64,000 nt of DNA from Micromonospora lupini (GCF_026342015.1 NZ_JAPENL010000001.1:2046001-2110000), one strand, 5' to 3'. Counted from the stretch's first letter, positions 24,770-35,484 are shown. Translations and numbers: made by a program. The notes: generated by a model from the sequence alone, not told the origin.

Positions 24770-27439
24770 TCAGATCGACGCCGGAACGGGCCGACTATCC
24801 CCCGCCTGTGGCGGGGTCGAGTGGATGCGGCGGTCGAGACGGATGGCGGCGTAGCCCAGAGCGGACACGGCCGTCACGATCAGTAGGTCGGTGGCGGCGA
24901 CCGGTTCGGTGCCGAGCAACTCACGCAGCGGTGGGGCGTAGATGGCGGCGAGTTGCAGCAGTAGAGCGGCGCCGACGGCGGCGAACAGCATGGGGTTGGC
25001 CGCTGTGCCGGGACGGGCCCGTGATCCTAGGGCGACGGCGAGTTGGGTGAGGCCCAGGGCGAGGAACGTCAGGGTCTGCCAGGGCCGGTCGGTGGTGTGC
25101 GCCCACACGCCGACGCCGATCGTGACGGCGGCGATGACCGCCGCGACGCGTAGGACGCGTTGCCACAGTCCGGCGCCGAGGACGGTTTCTGCCGGCGGGC
25201 GTGGGGGCCTGCGCATGGCGTCGGGGTCGGCGGGTTCGCTGCCCATGGCCAGGCCGGGCAGGCCGTGGGTGAGCAGGTTGATCCAGAGGATCTGGGCCGG
25301 GAGCAGCGGCAGGGGCAGGCCGACGAACGGCCCGACGAGCATCACGGCGATCTCGGCGGCGCCGCCGGACAGGGCGTAGAGCAGGAATCGGCGGATGTTG
25401 GCATAGACGCGGCGACCCTCCTGCGCGGCGGCGACGACGGTGGCGAGCTCGTCGTCGGCGAGCACCAGGTCGGCGGCTTGGCGGGCGACTTCGGTGCCGC
25501 GCCTGCCCATGGCCACACCGATGTCGGCGCGATGCAGTGCGGGGCCGTCGTTGACGCCGTCGCCGGTCATCGCGACGACCTCGCCGGCGGCACGCAGGGC
25601 GTCGATGATGACAACCTTCTGCTGCGGGGTGGCGCGGGCGAAGACCCGCACGCCGCGGGTGGCCGCCGGGCCGGGATCGGTGGTACGACAGTCGACCGCC
25701 GTCTCGCCGGCTCCGATGATGTGCAGTTCGGTCGCGATCGCGGTGGCGGTGGCGGGGTGGTCGCCGGTGATCAGGACCGGGATGATGCCGGCGTCGCGGC
25801 ACGCGGCGATGGTGGCTGCGGCAGACGCGCGCGGCGGGTCGAGGATCGCCACGAGGCCCAGCAGCCGCAGGCCGTGCTCGTAACCTGCGGCGTCGCCGGG
25901 CACGGTGTCGCGGTCGGCCTGGGCCACGCCGAGGACCCGGTAACCCTCACCGGCGAGGGTGTCGGCACGGTCGGTGGCCTGACGCAGCACGTCAGGATGG
26001 TCGCTGAGGACCGCCGGCCGCAGCAGCGACTCCGGTGCCCCCTTGCAGATGATCCATATACGGCCGTCGGCCAGCCGGTGAGCGGTGCTCATCCGTTTGC
26101 GGTCGCTGTCGAACGGCGCCTCAGCATGCCGGGGCGACGCCTGGTGCAGCGCGTCGACGTCGATGCCGAGCTTGCCGCCGGCGGTCAGGAGCGCGGCCTC
26201 GGTGGGATCACCGACGGCCGCCCATTCGTCGTTGTCGGGGCCGGGCGCCCGCAGTGACGCATCGCTGCAGAGCACTGCCGCCCGCATCAGCTCCACGAGG
26301 TCGGGAGCCTGGCAACCGGCTTGGCCTGCGATGATGTTCTCGCCGTCGCGGTGGATCTGCCCGTTGGGAGCGAAGCCGAAACCGCTGACCGAGGCGTCCC
26401 CGTGTGGGGTCCACAACTGCCGCACGACCATGGTGCCTTCGGTGAGGGTGCCGGTCTTGTCGGTAGCCAGGATCGTCACCGATCCGAGGGTTTCCACCGC
26501 CGGCAGCCTGCGGATCACGGCGTGGCGGGCGGTCATCCGCCGTGCGCCCAGGGCCAGGCTGAGGGTGACCACGGCCGGCAGGGACTCCGGTACGGCGGCC
26601 ACCACCAGGCTGATCGCCGTAACGATCATCAGCTGCAGCGGTTGTCCGCGCACCAGGCCGAGGGCCAGGACCAGCCCGCAGAGCAACAACGCGCCGACAG
26701 CGAGCTGGCGGCCCACGCCGGCCAGGCGACGCTGCAGGGGCGTCAGGCCGGGCCTGGTGACCATCATGGCGGCGATGCGGCCCATCGCGCTGTCCGCGCC
26801 GGTCGCGCTGATGACGGCGCGCCCGCGGCCCCGGACGACGACCGTGCCGGCCGACACGACCGCTGAAGAAGCCGAGTCCGCGCCGGCGGCGGAGAACTTG
26901 TCGACAGGCGCGGATTCTCCGGTCAGCGCCGCCTCGTCGACGAGCAGCGCGACCGACTCCACGAGGCGGGCGTCGGCGGGTACGACGTCGCCTTCGGCCA
27001 GGATCAGCAGATCGTCCGTGACCAGGTCCGCGGCGGGGACCTCACGTTGCCTGCCGTCGCGGACTACCCGGGCGGCCGGGGCGGTCAGGGCGGACAGGGC
27101 GGTGATGGCCCGCTCCGCCTTGATCTCCTGAAGCACCCCTACGGTGGTGTTGACGGCGATGACCAGCAGGATGACGGCCGCGTCGGTGAAGTCGGCAGTC
27201 GCCAGGGTGAACCCTGCCGCGGCGAGCAGGACCAGCACCAGCGGGTCGCGCAACTGCGTGACGATCCTTCGCCACAACGGCGTGGCCTTCGGCGTCGGCA
27301 GCACATTTCCGCCATCACGCGCCAACCGCGCCGCAGCGTCGCCCGACGACAGGCCACCGGCCGGGGCCGGGCTCAGACCGCCGTTCGACCGGGGCTCCGA
27401 GCCCACACCCGGTGCGAATTGCGTCTTCGGTACGGTCAC
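24770..27439 (-). CDS. P-type cation-transporting ATPase (P2-like)
   Basis: An 889-residue membrane pump. The actuator TGESAP is near residue 172. The phosphorylated Asp327 is in ATDKTGTLT. The P-domain has MTGDGVNDGPALHRADIGVA. There are membrane pairs at the N-terminus, around 250-300, and six segments at the C-terminus. The PESLP motif in transmembrane segment 4 (VAAVPESLPAVVT) is of the CtpF/Ca2+-Mg2+ P2 type, not the CPC of heavy-metal pumps. Substrate is uncertain. It lies last in a probable operon with phosphoketolase and nitroreductase (gaps 38 and 65 bp). CtpF is a DosR-regulon member in mycobacteria, matching the DevR-like boxes here. Confidence 0.9.
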   Translation of the reverse strand: MTVPKTQFAPGVGSEPRSNGGLSPAPAGGLSSGDAAARLARDGGNVLPTPKATPLWRRIVTQLRDPLVLVLLAAAGFTLATADFTDAAVILLVIAVNTTVGVLQEIKAERAITALSALTAPAARVVRDGRQREVPAADLVTDDLLILAEGDVVPADARLVESVALLVDEAALTGESAPVDKFSAAGADSASSAVVSAGTVVVRGRGRAVISATGADSAMGRIAAMMVTRPGLTPLQRRLAGVGRQLAVGALLLCGLVLALGLVRGQPLQLMIVTAISLVVAAVPESLPAVVTLSLALGARRMTARHAVIRRLPAVETLGSVTILATDKTGTLTEGTMVVRQLWTPHGDASVSGFGFAPNGQIHRDGENIIAGQAGCQAPDLVELMRAAVLCSDASLRAPGPDNDEWAAVGDPTEAALLTAGGKLGIDVDALHQASPRHAEAPFDSDRKRMSTAHRLADGRIWIICKGAPESLLRPAVLSDHPDVLRQATDRADTLAGEGYRVLGVAQADRDTVPGDAAGYEHGLRLLGLVAILDPPRASAAATIAACRDAGIIPVLITGDHPATATAIATELHIIGAGETAVDCRTTDPGPAATRGVRVFARATPQQKVVIIDALRAAGEVVAMTGDGVNDGPALHRADIGVAMGRRGTEVARQAADLVLADDELATVVAAAQEGRRVYANIRRFLLYALSGGAAEIAVMLVGPFVGLPLPLLPAQILWINLLTHGLPGLAMGSEPADPDAMRRPPRPPAETVLGAGLWQRVLRVAAVIAAVTIGVGVWAHTTDRPWQTLTFLALGLTQLAVALGSRARPGTAANPMLFAAVGAALLLQLAAIYAPPLRELLGTEPVAATDLLIVTAVSALGYAAIRLDRRIHSTPPQAGDSRPVPASI

Positions 27440-27504
27440 TGTGGTTCGCCCGCCTTCTCGGTCGTGGTGACAGCCTCGCGGGGCCGGTGGTGCGCGACGG
27501 CTGG

Positions 27505-28545
27505 TCAGGCCCGCTCGATGACCTGATCGGCAGGGATTCGCGGAGTGTGCGCAGCGGCGGTGCCGCCCGGGTCCGCGGTGGTGAAGCGCAGCACGAGCTG
27601 CGGGTGACCGAGGTCGGCCAGCAGGCGACGCAGCTGCTCACGGGTGCCGGCCACCTCGATCGTGGCACTCAACGGCAGGACGGACACCCCGAGTTCGGTT
27701 GCGGAGAGCCAGGCGGCGGAGAGCGCCTCGCCGGCGCGGAGCCAGTCGAGCTTGCCATCCTCAAGCCCGTAGAGAATCGCGAAGGTGGCCGCGTTCTCGT
27801 GCGCCTCGGAGATGGGCAGGTCGCCGTAGTGGCCGAAGTCGCGACCGGGCACTGTCGTTTGCGGGGCGCGGTCACCGATGGCGGAGTCCGGAATGCCGGT
27901 GCCCAGCGGCCGGGTGCCGCCGGTCCAGTAGGCGAGTTCGGCCTGCCAGGCGACCTCGTCGGCCTCCGTGCGCTGAGCGTGATCGACGGCGGTGGCCAGG
28001 TCGTACACCTGGTCGGGCCGGAGCAGGTGAAGGTGAGCGCCGGCGGATTCGACGGCCGTGACGACGGCGTGCAGCTTGTCGGCGGTAACCGGGTCACTCA
28101 CGACGGGCCTGCGGTCGGTGTGCCGTAGGGCGATGGTTTGCAGATGGCGTACCGCAGCCGGGGTGACCGGGGTTCGGTGGTCGACGCGCACCTGCGCGAG
28201 GTGGTCGGGGTGCGCGGGGTTCGGCATCCGGGCGACGCGCGTGTGCCAGCCGGCTGCGGCCAGGCTGACCAGAGCATGGTGCAACGCCGCACCACAGCTC
28301 AGGACGGCAAGGCGGGAGTCGGGGTCGGTGATCTCGAGGCCCCGGCTGTGATCGAGGTAGAGGTCCAGCTCGTTGCCGGTCACACGCCAACGCCAGGGTT
28401 GTGTGTTGTGGATCGACGGGGCGTGCCCCGCCGCTGCGGCGGCGGTGGACAGCGCCCGGGCCTCGGCGCCGGTGTCGGCGGCCCGGGTGTCGGTGCGGGT
28501 GTCAGCCCGGTTGTCGGCGGCTCGGATGGAAGCGTCAGTGCTCAT
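27505..28545 (-). CDS. Acg-like nitroreductase family protein
   Basis: 346 residues from ATG 28545, preceded by GAAGGAG at good distance. It has two nitroreductase-like halves. The Acg-type FMN-site block is HAPSIHNTQPWRWRV (about 41-55), followed later by FGHYGDLPISEAHENAATFA and LGVSVLPLSATIEV. Acg proteins (M. tuberculosis Rv2032, Rv3131) are DosR-induced, and structural work suggests flavin storage or sequestration. The start is preceded by a weak box-like TGGACGTCGGACCG (28569-28582). It is the middle gene of the phosphoketolase-nitroreductase-ATPase unit. Confidence 0.88.
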   Translation of the reverse strand: MSTDASIRAADNRADTRTDTRAADTGAEARALSTAAAAAGHAPSIHNTQPWRWRVTGNELDLYLDHSRGLEITDPDSRLAVLSCGAALHHALVSLAAAGWHTRVARMPNPAHPDHLAQVRVDHRTPVTPAAVRHLQTIALRHTDRRPVVSDPVTADKLHAVVTAVESAGAHLHLLRPDQVYDLATAVDHAQRTEADEVAWQAELAYWTGGTRPLGTGIPDSAIGDRAPQTTVPGRDFGHYGDLPISEAHENAATFAILYGLEDGKLDWLRAGEALSAAWLSATELGVSVLPLSATIEVAGTREQLRRLLADLGHPQLVLRFTTADPGGTAAAHTPRIPADQVIERA

Positions 28546-28583
28546 GCTCGGATCTCCTTCGGGATGACTGGACGTCGGACCGG

Positions 28584-30989
28584 TCAGGGCCTGTGCGGCC
28601 ACGTCCAGCCGCGGATCTCGGGCAGGTCCTCGCCGGTACGCCGCACGTAGGCGCGGTGCTCGGCGCGTTTGTCGACCATCTGCTGGCGCAGGACGGCTGC
28701 CTTGCGTCCGAGGCCCGGAACCCGATCGATGACGTCCATGACGAGGTGGAAACGATCCATGTCGTTGACGACGAGCATGTCGAACGGTGTGGTGGTGGTG
28801 CCCTCTTCCTTGTACCCGCGCACGTGCAGGTTGTGGTGGTTGGTGCGGCGGTAGGTCAGGCGGTGGATCAGCCACGGGTAGCCGTGGTAGGCCAGGATGA
28901 TCGGCCGGTCGGTGGTGAAGATGGCGTCGAACTCCGGGTCCGGCAGGCCGTGCGGGTGCTCGGAGTCGGGCTGTAGGCGCATCAGGTCGACGACGTTGAC
29001 CACCCTGACCTTGAGGTCGGGCAGGTGGTGGCGGAGCAGGTCGGTCGCGGCGAGGATCTCGCCGGTCGGTACGTCCCCGGCTGCGGCGAGGACCACGTCG
29101 GGGTCGCCGTCGTCGTTGCTCGCCCAGTCCCAGATGCCGAGGCCGCGGGCGCAGTGCAGGGCGGCCTCGTCCATGTCGAGCCAGGTGGGGGCGGGTTGCT
29201 TACCCGCGACGATGACGTTGACGTAGTCGCGGCTACGCAGGCAGTGGTCGGCCACCGAGAGCAGGGTGTTGGCGTCCGGTGGCAGGTAGACCCGGACGAC
29301 TTCGGCCTTCTTGTTGACGACGTGGTCGATGAAGCCGGGGTCCTGGTGGGAGGTGCCGTTGTGGTCCTGGCGCCAGACGTGCGAGGTGAGCAGGTAGTTC
29401 AGCGACGGCACGGGCTTGCGCCAGCCGAGGTGCCGGGTGGTCTTGAGCCATTTCGCGTGCTGGTTGAACATCGAGTCGACGATGTGAATGAAGGCCTCGT
29501 AGCAGGAGAACAGCCCGTGCCGGCCGGTGAGCAGGTAACCCTCCAGCCAGCCCTGGCAGGTGGTCTCGGAGAGGATCTCCATGACGCGGCCGTGCCGGTC
29601 CAAGTGCTGGTCCACGTCGTCAACGCGGGCCTGCCACGCCTTGCCGGTGGTGTCGAGGACGGCGCCGAGCCGGTTCGATTCGGTCTCGTCCGGACCGACG
29701 AGGCGGAAGTTGCGGTATTCGACGTTCGCTGCCATGACGTCGCGCAACCACCCGCCCAGCACCCGCGTCGCCTCGGCGATCTCACCGGCCTTCACCGCGT
29801 AGTCACGGAAGTCAGGCAACTCCAGGTCCCGGGGGAACCGACCGCCGTTGGTGTGCGGGTTCGCCGACATGCGCAACTCGCCTCGGGGCAGCCAGTCGAC
29901 CACCCAGGACTGCGGCGCGCCGTCGGCGTCGAACAGTTCCTCCGGCCGGTAGGAGCGCATCCACGTCTGGAGGGCGTCGAGGTGGGCGGCGTCGTCGCGG
30001 GCCGCCGTCAGCGGGACCTGGTGGGCACGCCACGTCCCCTCCACCTGCAGCCCGTCGACAACCTGCGGGCCGGTCCACCCCTTGGGGGTACGCAGCACGA
30101 TCATCGGCCAGCGCGGCCGGTCGGTGACCTCATCCTCGCGGGCGGCCCGCTGAATCTCGGTGATCTCATCGAAGACCACGTCGAGGGTGGCGGCGAGGAG
30201 CTGGTGAACGGTGGTGGGGTCGTCACCGGCGACGAGGTAGGGCTTGTGGCCGTACCCCTCGAGAAGTTTGCAGAGTTCGTCGTCGCCGATGCGGGCCAGA
30301 ACGGTCGGATTGGCGATCTTGTAGCCGTTGAGATGCAGGATCGGCAACACCGCACCGTCACCGACCGGGTCGAGGAACTTGTTCGAGTGCCACGACGCCG
30401 CCAGCGGGCCGGTCTCGGCCTCACCGTCGCCGATGACGCACGCCACGACCAGGTCGGGGTTGTCCAGGGCCGCGCCGTAGGCGTGCGACAGCGAGTAGCC
30501 CAGTTCACCGCCCTCGTGAATCGACCCAGGCGTCTCCGGCGCGACATGTGACGGGACGCCGCCGGGGAAGGAGAACTGCGTGAACAACCGTTGCATACCG
30601 ACCGCGTCCTGCGATATCCGCGGATAGATCTCCGAGTAGGTGCCTTCCAACCAGGTGTTCGCGACCAGCCCGGGGCCACCATGACCCGGACCGGTCACGT
30701 AGATGACCTCCCGGCCACGGGCGGCGATGATCCGCGACAGGTGGGCGTAGAGCAGGTTCAGACCGGGAGTGGTGCCCCAGTGCCCGAGCAGCCGCGGCTT
30801 GACCTGCGCCGGCTGCAGCGGCTCACGCAGCAGCGGATCGCCCATCAGGTAGATCTGCCCGACCGACAGGTAGTTCGCCGCCCGCCAGTACGCGTCGATA
30901 CGGTGCAGCTCGTCGGAACCCAACGGCTCGCCCGCCGCCACCAGGAGAGTGGATGCGGTGTCCAGAGGTGCGGTGCGGGTCGCGGTCAT
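28584..30989 (-). CDS. xfp: Xylulose-5-phosphate/fructose-6-phosphate phosphoketolase
   Basis: 801 residues, full family length. A TPP enzyme splitting xylulose-5-P or fructose-6-P with phosphate into acetyl-P plus an aldose phosphate, a redox-neutral route to acetyl-P and ATP. Signatures: active-site His70 ([10 protein letters not shown]), His103 (GPGHGGPG), [14 protein letters not shown] (159-172) and TPP/Mg motif [12 protein letters not shown] (186-197). The start ATG 30989 fits the family N-terminus; the in-frame extension upstream is unconserved. It leads the operon with nitroreductase and ATPase. DevR-like boxes at 31249 and 31390 precede it, consistent with use under oxygen limitation. 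Confidence 0.95.
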   Translation of the reverse strand: MTATRTAPLDTASTLLVAAGEPLGSDELHRIDAYWRAANYLSVGQIYLMGDPLLREPLQPAQVKPRLLGHWGTTPGLNLLYAHLSRIIAARGREVIYVTGPGHGGPGLVANTWLEGTYSEIYPRISQDAVGMQRLFTQFSFPGGVPSHVAPETPGSIHEGGELGYSLSHAYGAALDNPDLVVACVIGDGEAETGPLAASWHSNKFLDPVGDGAVLPILHLNGYKIANPTVLARIGDDELCKLLEGYGHKPYLVAGDDPTTVHQLLAATLDVVFDEITEIQRAAREDEVTDRPRWPMIVLRTPKGWTGPQVVDGLQVEGTWRAHQVPLTAARDDAAHLDALQTWMRSYRPEELFDADGAPQSWVVDWLPRGELRMSANPHTNGGRFPRDLELPDFRDYAVKAGEIAEATRVLGGWLRDVMAANVEYRNFRLVGPDETESNRLGAVLDTTGKAWQARVDDVDQHLDRHGRVMEILSETTCQGWLEGYLLTGRHGLFSCYEAFIHIVDSMFNQHAKWLKTTRHLGWRKPVPSLNYLLTSHVWRQDHNGTSHQDPGFIDHVVNKKAEVVRVYLPPDANTLLSVADHCLRSRDYVNVIVAGKQPAPTWLDMDEAALHCARGLGIWDWASNDDGDPDVVLAAAGDVPTGEILAATDLLRHHLPDLKVRVVNVVDLMRLQPDSEHPHGLPDPEFDAIFTTDRPIILAYHGYPWLIHRLTYRRTNHHNLHVRGYKEEGTTTTPFDMLVVNDMDRFHLVMDVIDRVPGLGRKAAVLRQQMVDKRAEHRAYVRRTGEDLPEIRGWTWPHRP

Positions 30990-31248
30990 CAGGACCGCCG
31001 CCTTTCCTATCGGTATGGGAGGCAGTGCCGTGCACGCGTGCATGACGACGGTCAGCCGAGGGCGCGAGGCGTTCACCCGGGCAACCGTCAGAAGCCCGGG
31101 GCGTGCCAGCGGTCTGCCAATGGCCACCGGGGCGGTGGCCGCGGCTGATCGGCTCGGCGGTGACGTGAGCGCCGCGCTGCTCTCGCGGAAGACGAACGCC
31201 CACGTTCGCCGATGTGCTCAGTCTGCGCTCGCCACCGGCACATGGTCA

Positions 31249-31262
31249 GGGCCAGAAGACCC
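31249..31262. promoter_or_regulatory. DevR/DosR-like box upstream of the phosphoketolase operon
   Basis: GGGCCAGAAGACCC fits the dyad GGGnC-N4-GnCCC of DosR sites and shares GGGCCAnAAGACC with the boxes at 35638 and 41591. It is 260 bp from the xfp start. A second pattern match, GGGCCCGGGGACCC (31390-31403), is weaker evidence because it is pure GC. Confidence 0.6.
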
Positions 31263-31474
31263 CTTCAGCCCGGCCTGTCTCCTCGGGCTGCTACCGAGGT
31301 CTGGAACAGATGACGGACGTGTCGCTACGGCGGCGCATGGCGGGCGCGAATACAGGCGCGCATCGAACGCTCCTCGATCATCTCAGCGCGGGCCCGGGGA
31401 CCCCGGCCGCACCGCCGCCGACAAACTGGTTCCCGGCTGGAACCTGTCGGCCCGATGTCATTTCGGGTCGGGTA

Positions 31475-34288
31475 TCACCGAACAGCCTTCGACGGCCCGG
31501 TCGCTGCGGTTCCTACGCTCACCGAGCCCGCGTGGCGTCGCTGTGCACGCAGCACGGCCTTGCGCATCTCGTCCGCTGCCAGCAGCAGAACACCGCAGGC
31601 CACGAGGATCGCCCAGTCCGCCACGGACAGCGCGGCGGTGTGGAACAGGCGCTGCAGCGGCGGCAGGTAGGTGATCGCACAGATCGCGACGAGGCTGAGG
31701 CCCTGGGCGGCGAGCATCCGGCCGCTGGACCGCAGGCCGAGGGTGACAATGCTGAGCCGGTCGCTGCGCAGGGTCAGCCCGACGAAGATCTGGCTGATCA
31801 CGATGCCCGCCTGGGTCATGGTCAGGGCCTCCCGGTAGACCGTGTTGTCGGCGGTGAAGGCACTGAAGGGCAGTCCGGCGCTGTGGATGTGCCAGAAGAA
31901 GACGCCGGTGACCCCGGCGGCCTGGATACCGCCGAGGAACAGGATCCTGCGGACGACGGCGGCCGAGAACAACGACTCACGAGGGTTACGGGGCGGCTTG
32001 TCCATCGTGCCGGGTTCGGGCTGCAGCGTGCCCAGGGCGAGAGCGGGCAGCACGTCCGAGCCAAGGTCGATCGCGAGTACCTGAACGGCGGACAGCGGCA
32101 CGAGCGGGAAGCCGGCGAAGGTGGCCGCCACGATGGGGACGAGCTCGCCGACGTTGGACGTGAAGACGTAGATGAGGAACGTGCGAATGTTCTGGTAGAC
32201 CGACCTTCCCCGTTCGACCGCGGCGGCGATGGAGGCGAACGAGTCGTCGAGCAGCACCATGACAGCGGCTTCGCGGGCCACGTCCGTACCGGAGGCGCCC
32301 ATCGCCACGCCGATGTCGGCGCGGCGCAGGGCGGGAGCGTCGTTGGCGCCGTCACCGGTCACCGCGACGATCTCTCCCAGGTCCTTGAACGTCGACACGA
32401 CGCGCATCTTGTGTTCGGGCTTGACCCGGGCGAACAGGACCGGCGACGGGTCCGCCAGCAACGTGCGCAGCTGCTGATCGTCCAGGCGGTCGAGATCTGC
32501 GCCCGTCAGGGCGCGAGGGGATGCTCCGGTGATGAGGCCGACCTTGCGGGCGATGGCTTGGGCGGTCAGCACGGAGTCTCCGGTCACCATGACGATCCGG
32601 ATGCCGGCGCGCTGACAGGTCGCGATCGCCGCGGACACTTCGGGGCGCGGCGGGTCGAGCATCCCGATGAGGCCGAGCAGGATCAGATCCCGCTCCGCCT
32701 CGGCCTGCCCGGTGTCCGCCGGAACCGGCCGGTAGGCGACGCCCAGTACGCGCAGTGCGTCGCGGGACATGTCATCGGTGACCGCGATCGCTCGCCTGCG
32801 CATCGCGTCGCCGATGGCGACGACATCGTCGCCCTGCGCGAGGTGGGTGCAGCGGGCGAGCAGCTCCTGCGGTGCGCCTTTGACGTACGCGACGACCGCA
32901 TCGTTCTCGCGGTGCACCGTGGTCATCAGCTTCCGGTCGGCATCGAACGGGAACTCCTCGACGCGGGGGGCAGCGCGTTGCTCCGCGTTGATGTCCACGC
33001 CTGCCTTGGCGGCCACCACGAGCAACGCGCCCTCGGTCGTATCCCCCAGCACCCGCCAGCGCCCACCAGGCTGAGGTGGCAGGAGCCTGGCATCGCAGCA
33101 CAGGGCGGCGGCCCGCAGCATCCGGCGCAGCGGCTCGGGATTCTCGACGTCACCGACCGGTTCGTAGCCCGCCCCGGACACCGCGTGGATCTGGTCGGGG
33201 ACCCAGACCGCCTGCACCGTCATCTCGGCCTTCGTCAACGTGCCGGTCTTGTCGGTGCAGATCACCGTGGTGGATCCCAGGGTCTCCACCGCGACCAGCT
33301 TCTTGATCAGCGCCTTACGGCGCGCCATCCGCCGGACCCCGACCGCCAGGGCGACCGACATCGTCGCCGGGAGCCCTTCCGGCACCAGTGCGACCATCAC
33401 GCCGAGCGCGAACACGAAAGACGTCACCACCGGACCACCTGCGGGCAGCCGGATCGCGAACACCAGAGCACCGATGCAGAACGCGCCGACGGCCACCCGG
33501 CGCGCCATCCCGGCGACCTGCCGTTGCAGCGGGCTTCGCTCGGTGCGGGTCTGGGCGGTCAGCCGGTAGATGCGGCCGAACTCGGTGTCCGTGGCGGTCG
33601 CGACGACGACCGCGCGACCGGTACCCGCTGAGACCGTCGTGCCCATCCACACCCGGTTGCCGGCGTCCAGCGGCGCCACGCCTGCCGCAACAGCGTCAGA
33701 TGTACGCCGAGCCGGCTCGCTCTCGCCGGTCAGCGCAGAGTTGTCGACGCTCAACCCGTGCGCCTCGACGACCCGAGCGTCGGCGGGCACCGCGTCGCCC
33801 GCCTCGAGCACCAGGGTGTCGCCGACGACCAGGCTGACCGCCGACACGTCGACGCGTTCACCATCGCGCAGGACCACACTCCGACGCGGCACCATGGCCC
33901 GCAACGCCTCGGCCGTACGTTCGGCGGCGAACTCCTGTCCGAAGCCGATCACCGCGTTGAGCAGCACCACCGCCAGGATCGCGACCGCCAGCTGCAGGTT
34001 CCCGGCGTCACGCGGCCGGCCCAGCTCGTAGGCAATCAGCGTGATCACCGCAGCGACCAGCAACATCACCGCGAACAGGTCGGTGAACTGGGCCACGAAC
34101 CGGCGAAGCACCGACGGACCACGGGCTGCCGGCAGTTCGTTGGGCCCGTCGCGGGTCAGCCGCACCGCAGCCTCGTCGGCCGACAGCCCGCGCGGACTGA
34201 TATCCAATCGGTCCAGTTCTCCCGTCACATCCAACGAGGCGGACCTAACTCCGCTCTGTGGGATGGACGTCTGCGGACCGGATGTCAC
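31475..34288 (-). CDS. P-type cation-transporting ATPase (P2-like), second copy
   Basis: A 937-residue pump paralogous to the one at 24770-27439. It has the N-terminal cation-ATPase domain (LSADEAAVRLTRDGPNELP), actuator LTGESEPARR, phosphorylated Asp346 in CTDKTGTLT, P-domain VTGDGANDAPALRRADIGVA and transmembrane segment 4 LVPEGLPATMSVA. The PEGLP motif groups it with Ca2+/Na+-type P2 pumps. The C-terminal segment has six helices. It lies 161 bp downstream of corA on the same strand, so a shared transcript for cation homeostasis is possible. No own DevR-like box is visible. Confidence 0.9.
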   Translation of the reverse strand: MTSGPQTSIPQSGVRSASLDVTGELDRLDISPRGLSADEAAVRLTRDGPNELPAARGPSVLRRFVAQFTDLFAVMLLVAAVITLIAYELGRPRDAGNLQLAVAILAVVLLNAVIGFGQEFAAERTAEALRAMVPRRSVVLRDGERVDVSAVSLVVGDTLVLEAGDAVPADARVVEAHGLSVDNSALTGESEPARRTSDAVAAGVAPLDAGNRVWMGTTVSAGTGRAVVVATATDTEFGRIYRLTAQTRTERSPLQRQVAGMARRVAVGAFCIGALVFAIRLPAGGPVVTSFVFALGVMVALVPEGLPATMSVALAVGVRRMARRKALIKKLVAVETLGSTTVICTDKTGTLTKAEMTVQAVWVPDQIHAVSGAGYEPVGDVENPEPLRRMLRAAALCCDARLLPPQPGGRWRVLGDTTEGALLVVAAKAGVDINAEQRAAPRVEEFPFDADRKLMTTVHRENDAVVAYVKGAPQELLARCTHLAQGDDVVAIGDAMRRRAIAVTDDMSRDALRVLGVAYRPVPADTGQAEAERDLILLGLIGMLDPPRPEVSAAIATCQRAGIRIVMVTGDSVLTAQAIARKVGLITGASPRALTGADLDRLDDQQLRTLLADPSPVLFARVKPEHKMRVVSTFKDLGEIVAVTGDGANDAPALRRADIGVAMGASGTDVAREAAVMVLLDDSFASIAAAVERGRSVYQNIRTFLIYVFTSNVGELVPIVAATFAGFPLVPLSAVQVLAIDLGSDVLPALALGTLQPEPGTMDKPPRNPRESLFSAAVVRRILFLGGIQAAGVTGVFFWHIHSAGLPFSAFTADNTVYREALTMTQAGIVISQIFVGLTLRSDRLSIVTLGLRSSGRMLAAQGLSLVAICAITYLPPLQRLFHTAALSVADWAILVACGVLLLAADEMRKAVLRAQRRHAGSVSVGTAATGPSKAVR

Positions 34289-34449
34289 CGTGGCTCCCTT
34301 TCGACCGCTCAGGGCGGCTCTGTTGGCGAAACACAGGCGAGGGCTTCAGGAGAGTTCCGCCGCGTCGAGGGCGATGAGAACTGCCGGCCGGCCGGCGCTG
34401 TGCAATCCGGCCGCGTGTTCCCGCCAGTCGCGGTGTTGCTAGCCCTGCG

Positions 34450-35484
34450 CTACAGCCAGTCTTTGCGTTTGAAGACCCCGTACAGGCCGGCGGAAAGCGC
34501 CGCGATCAAGGCTGTCGAGGCCAGCACTCCCCCTTGGGAGCCGAATCCGGGGTACGGCAGGTTCTGGCCGTAAAAGCCGGTGACCGCAGTGGGGACGGCG
34601 ATAATCGCCGCCCAGCTGGTCACCTTTTTCATGATCAGGTTCATCTGGTTCGCCTGGATCGTCAGATTCGTCTCAACTGTCGTCGCGACGAGGTCGCGCA
34701 GAGACTCGGTCCACTCCGTGACCCGCAGGACGTGGTCGTAGACGTCCTGATAGTACGGCGTCATCACCTCGTCGACGACCTGCAGGTCCCGACGCAGCAG
34801 GCTGTTGAGGACCTCCCGCATCGGCAGCACCACCCGACGCAGCACCACAAGGTCGCGACGCAGCGCGAAGGAGCGCCGCTGCACGGCCTGGATCTGCGCC
34901 CGGCGCTCGCCGAACAACAGCTCCTCCAGCCGCTCGATGCCCTGGTCGAGCTGCTCCACCGCGCGGAAGTGCCCGTCGACGATATGGTCGAGCAGGCCGT
35001 GGAGCAGGAACGCGACGCCGTGACCCGCGAGATCGGCCGAGGAGTCCCAGCGGGCGAGGACCGGCGCCATGTCGAAGCCCTCGTCCTTGCGCACGGTGAT
35101 CAGCGCCTGGTCGGTCAGGAACACGGCTATCTCACTGGTACGCAGGCGAATCCCCGGGGACTCGGTCGTGACCGCGTAAGCACTGATGAACAGGTGCGTG
35201 GCGTACCGGTCAAGCTTCGGGCGCTGCGACTCCTGGAGGGCGTCCTCGATGGCGAGCTCGTGCAACCCGAACTGGGTGTCCACCATCTCGAAGTCGCCAG
35301 CGGTGGGCCGACACAGATCGAGCCACACCACGGAGTTGGGGTCAGCGAGATGCGCGGAGATCTCAGCGACCGGAAAGTCCCGCGCGACACAGACGCCTTT
35401 GTCGTACAACCGGGTTCGGACGCGGGACTCCGGTCCGGTCAGGTCACCCGTCTCCTGGGGCACGGCCTCGACAACCGCAGTCAT
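34450..35484 (-). CDS. corA: CorA-family divalent cation transporter with atypical GQN motif
   Basis: 344 residues with a large N-terminal cytoplasmic alpha/beta domain, long stalk helix and two C-terminal membrane helices, as in CorA Mg2+ channels. The signature loop after TM1 is TGFYGQNLPYPG (Tyr305-Gly-Gln307-Asn308), where canonical CorA has YGMN. Gln in place of Met is unusual, and Zn2+ or other selectivity should be considered. The C-terminal KRKDWL is the normal basic end. A DevR-like box (35638-35651) lies 154 bp upstream, placing it with the stress block. Confidence 0.9.
   Translation of the reverse strand: MTAVVEAVPQETGDLTGPESRVRTRLYDKGVCVARDFPVAEISAHLADPNSVVWLDLCRPTAGDFEMVDTQFGLHELAIEDALQESQRPKLDRYATHLFISAYAVTTESPGIRLRTSEIAVFLTDQALITVRKDEGFDMAPVLARWDSSADLAGHGVAFLLHGLLDHIVDGHFRAVEQLDQGIERLEELLFGERRAQIQAVQRRSFALRRDLVVLRRVVLPMREVLNSLLRRDLQVVDEVMTPYYQDVYDHVLRVTEWTESLRDLVATTVETNLTIQANQMNLIMKKVTSWAAIIAVPTAVTGFYGQNLPYPGFGSQGGVLASTALIAALSAGLYGVFKRKDWL

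Noticed and set aside
28569..28582. TGGACGTCGGACCG as a DevR box before the nitroreductase
   Set aside because: Both outer bases mismatch and it overlaps the short gap inside a likely operon. It is mentioned only as weak.
29025..30551. 508-codon plus-strand open frame
   Set aside because: Antisense to phosphoketolase, whose signature motifs are intact on the minus strand.
31390..31403. GGGCCCGGGGACCC as an independent DevR box
   Set aside because: It satisfies the dyad but is pure GC except for one A, lacks the AAGAC core of the other sites, and lies about 400 bp from the gene. Chance is likely, so it is not listed separately.
31214..33631. 805-codon plus-strand open frame
   Set aside because: Mirror of the P-type ATPase gene at 31475-34288. 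The translation is Arg/Gly/His-rich without motifs.
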